The notes below the pieces were generated by a model. It searched no databases, was not told where the DNA came from, and saw nothing but the letters and a program-made list of their open reading frames with translations. This document shows, piece after piece, positions 57,474 through 64,000 of a DNA stretch of 64,000 nucleotides. A program made the position numbers and the translations under genes. Each line of letters begins with the position of its first letter. Position 1 is the first letter of the stretch. Source of the stretch: Streptomyces monomycini (lineage in GTDB: Bacteria > Actinomycetota > Actinomycetes > Streptomycetales > Streptomycetaceae); the NCBI RefSeq assembly GCF_022271435.1, contig NZ_JAFIQY010000022.1:62001-126000 (forward strand). The letters are read 5' to 3'.

Positions 57474-57713
57474 ACTTGGGCCTCTCCTCCGAGTGGAGGG
57501 CGGCCGAGCTGAGCGCAAAACTGCATGCAGAGTGGCAGGTGTCTCAGGTCGACCACCCTAAAGACGAGTGATCAACTGAGGCCCTGCCGACGCACAGGCC
57601 GTGTCTTGAATTGTCACGATTGACGCGGCATCACCGTGGTGACACGCGCGCCCGAAAGGGACGTCGGACCCATTCCCGTCGCAGCCAGCTCCGCTGACCG
57701 TGCCTTACGAACT

Positions 57714-58280
57714 CTAGTTGCCAGTCGCGCTGTTGTCGTCGATTACGGTGTCAGACAGTGATTCTCCTTTGAGACGACGTCCTCGATCGGGTGATTGTCT
57801 CCGTGCGTTCGCGGAGACAGATTCGCTGGTGAGACGGGTAACTGCCCGGATAACGGTGTCGAGGATGACCGCCGCGCCCGGCTCCAGCAGCGCCCGCGCC
57901 TCGCGGGTGACCTCGTCCCAGGTGGGGCACAGGGTGATCTCGGCGGCGTACGCGCCGGCCACCGCATCGTCGGCCAGCTCCTGGCGCACGGTCTTCTCGG
58001 TGGGCAGGTCCTCGATGCGCTCCCAGTCCAGCTCCCAGCCCCCGGAGTACGGCGAGGCCCAGGCCCACACCGTCACGCCGTGCCGGTCGGCCAGGGCCTG
58101 CGCGAAGCCGCGGACGGCGGCGGCCCGGGTCGGGGCGCGCTTGGCGTACTCGCGCAGCGGGGAGACTGCGCCCTTGGGCAGGCCCCGAACTGCTTCCCAG
58201 TCGACGCCGGGGATTTCCCGCAGGGCGCGGCGACGTGTGCGCGCAGCGGTCTTGAGGCGGGAGTGGGCTGGGGCGAGGGG
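57714..58280 (-). pseudogene. Hypothetical coding sequence, start not identifiable
   Basis: The frame contains protein-like sequence (DWEAVRGLPKGAVSPLREYA; VRGFAQALADRHGVTVWAWASPYSGGWELDWERIEDLP) but no start codon with a ribosome site follows the upstream lipase remnant; the frame simply runs on into it. The last 40 codons are less GC-rich. It is probably a 5-prime-truncated gene. Family unknown. Confidence 0.45.
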
Positions 58281-58302
58281 ATGTCGGCGGCGCGGCGGCC
58301 GG

Positions 58303-59107
58303 TCAGGTGACGTTGGTTTCGAGGGCGGCGATGTAGCGCTTGATGGAGTGGTCGCGGACACCGTCCGAGGCGGGGGCAAGGGGGTCTGCGGTCAGTCCCT
58401 TGGCGCGGTCCGCGAGGCCGCCCAGCAGGCTCATCGAGGTGTGGAGTTTGCCGGAGGAGTCGATGTACCTCAGGCTCTCGGCGTGGGTGAAGGCGGGCTC
58501 GGGCGGCATCTGCGGGACGATGTCGTTGTTGTTGACGAAGCGGAACGCGCGGTCTTTGAGGCCCTTGTTGTAGGCGTCGGCCAGGGTGCGGTCGCAGGTG
58601 CGGGGCTGGCCGTAGGTATAGATGCCGTCCGCTTGCAGCCTCGGCTCCTCCAGGTACATCCGCGCCCCGGCGAGCATCGCCAGGGCGCCGCCGAGGCTAT
58701 GGCCGGTGAACCACACCGTCTGGCTGCCGGTGCGCAGTTCGGTCAGGGTGTCCTTGAGGCCGGGGTAGATCGCCTGGAGGGCTTCGGCGAAGCCGTAGTG
58801 GACGTAACCGGTCCGGGCCGGGCCACGGGGGAGTGGTGGCGTCCGAGAGCCAGTCGCGGATCTGCGCCGGTTCCGTGCCGCGGAAAGCAGTGATGATCAT
58901 GTGGTCGCTGGCGGCGGTGTAGGCCTGGGTGTCCTCCAGCGGGAACGGCGGGGTGAAGCGTGTGTGGTGGTGGCGCACCGTCTCGAAGCCCCAGTCGCGG
59001 GCCCGTGCTTCGATGGTGGCTTCGTCCTTATAGGCCAGGTCGGACGCCTGGGCCAGCCAGTAGGCCAGCGCGAGGCTGTAGCCGCTGGTGGAACGGTGGT
59101 CGATCAT
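58303..59107 (-). pseudogene. Class 3 lipase family gene with one-base frameshift
   Basis: Frame 1 (from ATG 59107) encodes SGYSLALAYWLAQASDLAYKD and MIITAFRGTEPAQIRDWLSDATT; frame 2 continues YVHYGFAEALQAIYPG, VWFTGHSLGGALAMLAGARM (nucleophile GHSLGG) and VNNNDIVPQMPP to 58303. The switch lies at a G5 run (58827-58831); one more G would restore the full reading frame. So this is either a recent pseudogene or a homopolymer sequencing error. The encoded lipase_3 fold hydrolyses acyl esters. No signal peptide is obvious. Confidence 0.75.
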
Positions 59108-59362
59108 GGCCGGTGCGGTCACGGGGCGGGTCCTTTCGCTCGGCTCGACGGCCGTGCCGCGCACCGGTCCGTTCGGCGCGCGGCGGACGTCTGGCATGCC
59201 ATTCACCCGATTCCTGCGCAGTGTCATCCGGTTTGATGCACTATTCACTCTTTTGCTTTGTTGTGCGGGATTCTCCTGGCCTGACACCGGTCGCCGTGGT
59301 GCAGGGGAGTGGTCTGCGGCGGCGCACAGGCCGGGCCGTTACCGTGTGGGTAGGGCTGCTAC

Positions 59363-59491
59363 GTGCCGCCGTTCCCGCTGCCCGCCGCCCTCGCGCTGGC
59401 GCGCCCCGTCGACGAGATCCGCACCGGACCGGGGTGGACGATGGAGACCAAGGTCGACGGTTCTCCAGACACTCAAATGTGTCTCATCTGA
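59363..59491 (+). pseudogene. Fragment of ATP-dependent DNA ligase N-terminus
   Basis: ALARPVDEIRTGPGWTMETKVDG resembles the region of ATP-dependent DNA ligases that carries the adenylation Lys (E-x-K-x-DG). After Lys-Val-Asp-Gly the sequence becomes unrelated and stops. Only about 32 of several hundred residues remain, so it is a relic. Confidence 0.55.
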
Positions 59492-60098
59492 TGCCGCCGT
59501 AGCTTCCTGAGCAGTGGCTCCGTTAGCGCCGATGTCGGGTTCTTCGGAACCGCGTTGCGATCCACGGAGCCGCGGTGCAGTTGTTCTTCACGGACAGGCG
59601 CAAGGTCTGGAAGGTCGGCGAGGTCGTGTCGTCGCCCAGTTTTTCTGTGTGGTTGGTGTTGCTGTGAGCTGGGGTTTCTCATCATTTCTGGGTTGGTTCG
59701 GTGTGCTCGGGGTGTGGGGGCTGAGTGGGCTGTGGCTGTCTGACATGTGCGTTTGTGGTGTGTGCGGGTTGGTTGAGCGGGGTGCAGTTTCACTGAGCCG
59801 CTACTTGGTGTGGCCGTCGGGTGGTGTGTCGGTGAGGTGGTTGGCGGGCGGGCCCGGGTTTTTCAAGGCTGAGCTTGGGTGTTGACGCTTGCTGGGTGTT
59901 CGGCTTGTTGGATGGAGAGGGGCCAGCAGGGGCATGTGGGGCCAGGGGGAGGGGCGTGGTTGGGGTGGGCCGGGTCGGCGTTGTGGTCCGGCGGTGGGGA
60001 GGCGCTGGTGTGGCCGCAAGTTGGCGAACTGCTGGTCATGCTGTTGTCGGCCGCGCCATCATTTACTGACGTCTCACGTGGATGAAGGGCTGCTCGTT
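59492..60098. other. Non-coding region with G/T-biased strand
   Basis: No credible gene. From about 59620 to 60060 the plus strand is dominated by G and T with few A or C, unlike the surrounding DNA. Frames crossing it encode Gly/Val/Trp/Cys-rich nonsense. It precedes the double-HTH gene. Confidence 0.5.
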
Positions 60099-61073
60099 GT
60101 GCTGATCTACGCCTTCCGTGATGCCTGCGGCACTTGGTACGGCGATCCTGACGCTGCTGTCCACGACAGCCAGCCGGGGCGCGGGGTATTGACCATGCCG
60201 CGCACGGCGTCAGGTGAGGCCCCTGGCCTGTTCGATGGCCAGCGTATCGAGGTTCTCTATGCGGCATGTGACCTGGAAGCGAGCCAGACGAGCTACCGGC
60301 TCGACGACGGTGATTCTTTCGTTGCTACCTGGCATGTTCACGAATTACTGTCTCCGGTCTACCAGCGTGTGTGCACGACCTCTGCTGACGGACGGGATGC
60401 GGCTGCAGTGAGACTTGAGGTCAGCAGCTCACACCGTCGCTACAGCCTGCAGGCCGACGTCCTGGCAGAGGGCCGTGTCGGGATCACTGTCGTCGTCTGT
60501 TCCCCTGACGGCGTCATCCATGGTGAACTGACCGGCGAGATAGACGTGTGTGACGTCAATGAGGTTGGCCGCCTTATCGTCTCCGCTCCCGTCGTCTCCG
60601 CTGTGGAGACTGCTCCCTCGACTACCTTTCCGGCCGCCATCAAAGCCACCCGCCCTGGTCAGGCGTGGACCTCCGAGGCCGTCGCCTATCTCGAAGAGCA
60701 CTACCGAGCGGGCAAGGGGCCAGGGCAACTGGCTGAAGAACTTGGGCGCAGTGAGAAATCCATCCGCTGGAAGCTCTACGGGCTCAAACTCGCGCCTTAC
60801 CCCAGCGACCTGGTGCCCGCACCGCGCCCTGCGGCTGAACCAGAAGTGTCTAAGGCGTACACCGTGGAGGACAAGCGGCGGCTGCACCCTAATGCGTACA
60901 AATCCTGGTCGCCCGAAGATGAGCAGCGGCTCGCAAAGCGCTGCGCCCAAGGTGTCTCTCTCTCCGAGCTGTCACAGGAATTCGGCCGCAATGAAGGAGC
61001 AATCGCCTCTCGGCTACTGAAGATCCAGGCTGAAGGGCTGGCCGCTGATGAAGCCTGGGAGTATGGCGGGTAG
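60099..61073 (+). CDS. Protein with two Myb/SANT-like helix-turn-helix units
   Basis: GTG at 60099 has GAAGGG 9 nt upstream; GTG 60078 is an alternative. The 324-residue protein has an N-terminal strand-rich half (VLIYAFRDACGTWYGDP; RVGITVVVCSPDGVIHGELTGEID) of unknown fold. From about 190 come two related units: AWTSEAVAYLEEHYRAGKG with QLAEELGRSEKSIRWKLYGL, and SWSPEDEQRLAKRCAQG with ELSQEFGRNEGAIASRLLKI. These match bacterial Myb/SANT-like HTHs that read DNA or RNA-polymerase context. It is convergent with the helicase-associated gene, 54 bp away. Role unknown. Confidence 0.7.
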   Translation: MLIYAFRDACGTWYGDPDAAVHDSQPGRGVLTMPRTASGEAPGLFDGQRIEVLYAACDLEASQTSYRLDDGDSFVATWHVHELLSPVYQRVCTTSADGRDAAAVRLEVSSSHRRYSLQADVLAEGRVGITVVVCSPDGVIHGELTGEIDVCDVNEVGRLIVSAPVVSAVETAPSTTFPAAIKATRPGQAWTSEAVAYLEEHYRAGKGPGQLAEELGRSEKSIRWKLYGLKLAPYPSDLVPAPRPAAEPEVSKAYTVEDKRRLHPNAYKSWSPEDEQRLAKRCAQGVSLSELSQEFGRNEGAIASRLLKIQAEGLAADEAWEYGG

Positions 61074-61126
61074 GACGCCACCGAACTGACGCTCGTGACG
61101 TGTAAAGCCGCCTCTGTGCTGTGGTG

Positions 61127-64000
61127 TCAGCAGTGTTCCGCCTGAGGGTAGATCCCGATGGTGGTGAGGAGGTGTTGTTGGTCGGGGTGGAGGGTGGTCC
61201 AGCGGGTGCGTTGTGTGTCGGTCCAATGCTTGAGGGTGGGGGAGTGGCCTCGGCCGGTGTGATGGTGCGCCTTGGCTTGCTGGTAGGTGCGTTGCCAGAT
61301 GCTGGGCCAGGGTGGGTTCCACCAGGGATCGATGACGGTGAGGGCTTGGCTTGTGGTAGGGGCCAGGCGTCCTTGTCGGGCTTTGCGGCGTGTTTCTACC
61401 AGCCACCGGCCCAAGGGGAAGCCGTCGTGGTAGGTATCTGCGCTGGGGGAGAGATGCCCGTTCAGGGCGGCGTAGGAGCGGGCGGGGTCGAGTCCGGGAC
61501 TCGGCGGGTAGACACGGCTGGTCCTGCGCCGCTGGCCGACGGCGTCTGCGGTGGCGGGCACGATCCCCAGTTCGGTCAGGAGTATCTGTTGCTCGGGGCG
61601 TAGACGGTCCCAGGCTGTGTGCTGTGCGGTGCTCCACGCGCGTACGTCGGCCGGCACACCGTGGGGGCGGGCCTGGGTAGTGCGGGCGCGGGTGTAGGCG
61701 CGCTGCCAGGCAAGGTCCCAGGGAGGGTTCCACCACGGGTCGATCGTGGTGAGGGCCTGATGGCGGGCGTTGGGGGTGGTGTCGCGTCGGGCTTGCTGGC
61801 GTTGGCCGTTGAGCCAGCGGCCGAGGGGGAAGCCGTCGTGGACGGTGGAATAGGCCACGGCCAGGGAGTGGTGGGTGGCGGCGTACGCGCGGGCATGCGT
61901 GAGCGCGGTCTCGGAATACAGGGTGAGAGGACGAGTACGTGCTGCTTCGCGGGTGAGGCCGATGCCGGTCAGGAGACTCTGCTGGCCGGGGTGCAGGTCG
62001 TTGTAGTGGGTGCGCTGCAGGCGTAGCCAGGAGCGCTGGGCGGGGGCGAAGCTGCGGAAGTCATGGTCGGCATCGAGCCGGTGACCGGCCTGTACCTGGT
62101 CGTGGATCTTTTGCCAGCCGCGCTGCCACGCCAGATTCCAGGGCGGACACCACCACGGGTCGACCGCGGTCAAAGCCTTCGCGGCGGCAGACTGAGGCGC
62201 GCCCCGGTGGGCATCGTCACGGGCGTGTTGGCGTTGCCGGCGCAGCCACCGACCGAGCTGGAAGCCGTCGTGGACGGTGTCGATCGCGGCAGCGAGGATT
62301 CGGTACGTCGCGTAGTAAGAGCGCGCGTATCCGAGACCGACGGCGAAGTCGGCTTCGCGTTCGGCGGGCCGTGCGGCAGCGCCGCGGGCCCGGTCCGCGG
62401 TCAGCCCGATCTGGGCGAGGAGGGCCTGCTGGTCGGGCTGGAGGGTGTCGTACTGGGCGCACTGGGTGATCAGCCACGTGGCCAGCGCGCTGCTGGTACC
62501 GGGGAACCCGGCCGCGGCTTCCAGGACGTGGCCGTCTTGGACGTGGGTGTGGGCCCGGTGCCAGGAACGCTGCCATTCCAGCGTCCAGGGCGGGTTCCAC
62601 CAGGCATCGATCGCCGACAGCGCCAGCGCCCGGGATGAGGGGGTGCCGTGGCGGTGCTGGTAGGCGCGGTCTTTGCTGCGCTGGTTGGCCAGCCACTGCC
62701 CCAGCCTCAGCCCGTCCTGGACGGTGCCGGTGGTCGCGAGCACCAGCGTGCCGTGGGTGCCGGCGAAGGAGCGGGCGCAGGCGAGCGCGCGCTGGAAATG
62801 GGTGGCCATGTGCTTGCGGCGAGGCCGGGCCGCCTGTACGGCCTCACGCGTGAGGCCGATGCCGGCGAGCAGGCCCTGCTGCGCGGGGTGCAGCTCGTTG
62901 TAGCCGGTGCACTGGCTGTACAGCCATTCGCCCAGGCCGAAGCTGGTGGTGGGGAAACCGTGTTCGGGTCGCAGGCCGCCCCGGGCGCGGGCGTGGTCGC
63001 GGGCTTCGTAGTAGGAACGCTGCCACATCACCGTCCACGGCGGCCGCCACCACGGATCCAGTGACTCCAGGGCGGCGACGTGTTCGGGCGGCATCGCGGG
63101 GAATTTCCGGTGGTTTGACAGCCACCGTCCCAGGGCGAAGCCGTTGAACCGGCTGTGGATCGGGGCGGCGAGGTGGCCGTGGACGGCGGCGTAGGCGCGG
63201 GCGTGCGCCAGGCCTCTGGCGAAGGCCTGGTCCGAGGTGTGCCGCAGCCCCAGATGCAGCCGCGTACCGCCTGCGGACTTCTCCGGCTGCTGTGCGGTGT
63301 CGCGGTAGGCGGTGAGCTCGCGGGCGGTGGGGCGCGGCCGGTGCGCCATGTGCAGTGTCCACAGCCGGTCGGCGGCGGCTGCGTCCGCGGCGGCCCGTAC
63401 GCAGTGCTGCACCCAGACCAGCAGAGGACCGGCCGAGGTCGAGGCGATCCGCTCGCAAAGCCACGGCCGCCCCGTGACCTGCGCCAGTCGGGCGACCAGG
63501 GCAGGGGTGTGGGCAAGCGTGTGGGGCAGATGCCCGCCGGTGTCGGCGAGCAGCCGCTGCCTGGTGCGCTCACCGGTGAGGACCGAGGCGAGGGCGACCG
63601 TCTCCGGGTAGGTGACCGCGTCCCGGACCAGCAGCCGCCACCAGCCCGGATCGGTGCCCTGCGGCGCTGTCCGCTCTGCCCGGCACGGCCACTGCTCCTC
63701 CTCGGGCCACTGCTGCGCCCACCAGGAGACGACCACGGCATGAGCGACCTCGAAAGCCCGAACGGCGTCCGGAGCGCGGCGCAGCAGCTCCAGGTGCCGC
63801 CGGTGCGCCGTGAGCATCTCGGGCAGGCCCGTCAGATCGACCTGCTCGGTGCCGGCCGGCGCGCCGTCGATCCAGAAGGTGCCGAGCATGAAGCGCCGGT
63901 GGCGCGGGCAGATCCGGGTGTGCGGTTGCAGGTACACGCGTGCGGGTTTGGTCCGTCCGGTGCGTGCGGCCGTGCACAGCCGGCAGCCTTCCCCCGCGGC
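61127..64000 (-). CDS. Helicase-associated (HA) domain protein, five repeats; 5-prime end outside window
   Basis: The frame is open at the right edge, so the start lies beyond 64000. The N-terminal visible part has CRLC then CPRHRRFMLG and a helical region, like the Zn-binding segment of TniQ-type proteins. From about residue 240 five repeats of about 135 residues follow, each with DGFxLGRWLxxQR and IDPWWNPPWxxxWQR (PF03457-like) and ending in LxPxQQxLLxxIGL. HA domains normally follow a DEAD/DEAH helicase in Streptomyces, including genes near chromosome and linear-plasmid ends; here no helicase motif is seen in 957 residues. They probably bind nucleic acid. The C-terminus ends QAEHC at 61127. 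Confidence 0.8.
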   Translation of the reverse strand, partial: AAGEGCRLCTAARTGRTKPARVYLQPHTRICPRHRRFMLGTFWIDGAPAGTEQVDLTGLPEMLTAHRRHLELLRRAPDAVRAFEVAHAVVVSWWAQQWPEEEQWPCRAERTAPQGTDPGWWRLLVRDAVTYPETVALASVLTGERTRQRLLADTGGHLPHTLAHTPALVARLAQVTGRPWLCERIASTSAGPLLVWVQHCVRAAADAAAADRLWTLHMAHRPRPTARELTAYRDTAQQPEKSAGGTRLHLGLRHTSDQAFARGLAHARAYAAVHGHLAAPIHSRFNGFALGRWLSNHRKFPAMPPEHVAALESLDPWWRPPWTVMWQRSYYEARDHARARGGLRPEHGFPTTSFGLGEWLYSQCTGYNELHPAQQGLLAGIGLTREAVQAARPRRKHMATHFQRALACARSFAGTHGTLVLATTGTVQDGLRLGQWLANQRSKDRAYQHRHGTPSSRALALSAIDAWWNPPWTLEWQRSWHRAHTHVQDGHVLEAAAGFPGTSSALATWLITQCAQYDTLQPDQQALLAQIGLTADRARGAAARPAEREADFAVGLGYARSYYATYRILAAAIDTVHDGFQLGRWLRRQRQHARDDAHRGAPQSAAAKALTAVDPWWCPPWNLAWQRGWQKIHDQVQAGHRLDADHDFRSFAPAQRSWLRLQRTHYNDLHPGQQSLLTGIGLTREAARTRPLTLYSETALTHARAYAATHHSLAVAYSTVHDGFPLGRWLNGQRQQARRDTTPNARHQALTTIDPWWNPPWDLAWQRAYTRARTTQARPHGVPADVRAWSTAQHTAWDRLRPEQQILLTELGIVPATADAVGQRRRTSRVYPPSPGLDPARSYAALNGHLSPSADTYHDGFPLGRWLVETRRKARQGRLAPTTSQALTVIDPWWNPPWPSIWQRTYQQAKAHHHTGRGHSPTLKHWTDTQRTRWTTLHPDQQHLLTTIGIYPQAEHC

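Noticed and set aside
1..64000. tRNA, rRNA genes or CRISPR arrays
   Set aside because: No cloverleaf-like sequence, rRNA signature or regularly spaced identical repeats were recognised by reading; a covariance-model search would settle tRNAs.

Overview
The window is high-GC actinobacterial DNA of Streptomyces type: third-codon GC is very strong, GTG and occasional TTG starts follow AGGAG-like ribosome sites, and the gene content includes a WhiB-like protein, DUF5999, DUF6193, DUF6197, an RHS protein and helicase-associated repeats. A parB-parA pair, an FtsK/TraB-type DNA pump with spread-like membrane proteins, and many small plasmid-type genes suggest a large, possibly linear, plasmid or an integrated conjugative element. 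No rRNA, tRNA or CRISPR array was seen.

Left arm (1-14.5 kb). Three leftward genes share a duplicated winged-helix-like module; one carries it behind a GIY-YIG nuclease-like domain, one in an 879-residue zinc-cluster protein. A long divergent intergenic region leads to an unknown rightward gene. A small RelE-type toxin-antitoxin pair follows, then about 1 kb of non-coding DNA crowded with perfect palindromes and ending in a TnpB N-terminal remnant. Next come two leftward genes 26 bp apart: a large STAND NTPase (HTH, NB-ARC, two WD40 propellers) and a DUF89/ARMT1-like protein. A GntR regulator closes the arm.

Transfer and accessory operon (14.7-40.2 kb). About 35 rightward genes, many tiny, are packed with ATGA/GTGA/TGATG overlaps or separated by GC-rich hairpins. 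The core is a coiled-coil/DUF2637-like membrane protein, a Gly/Ser/Lys-rich protein, a TraB-associated small protein and the FtsK-like pump. Downstream lie many nucleotide- and nucleic-acid-handling proteins: P-loop polynucleotide-kinase-like, Nudix, GGDEF, ASCH, Lsr2-like DNA binder, HNH and a RapZ-C-like/HIT fusion. The GntR gene reads away from this operon and probably controls it.

Right arm (40.3-64 kb). A leftward cluster encodes GlxA-type regulator, Tat-exported DJ-1/PfpI protein, a secreted protein and DUF6193. Then come two secreted trypsin-like proteases, a secreted esterase and a divergent LuxR-type regulator. An RHS protein with a tiny two-TM neighbour (putative immunity) precedes parB-parA. 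Sites of the form GTTTCC-N3-GGAAAC lie upstream of, inside and just after parBA, with one outlier at 40.27 kb; they are the best candidates for the parS centromere. Inverted 44-bp IS30-type ends bound the segment 43.8-56.0 kb. The last 8 kb holds decayed genes (RelE-like, lipase, DNA ligase), a strongly G/T-biased stretch, a Myb/SANT-like double-HTH protein and a five-repeat helicase-associated protein that runs off the right edge.
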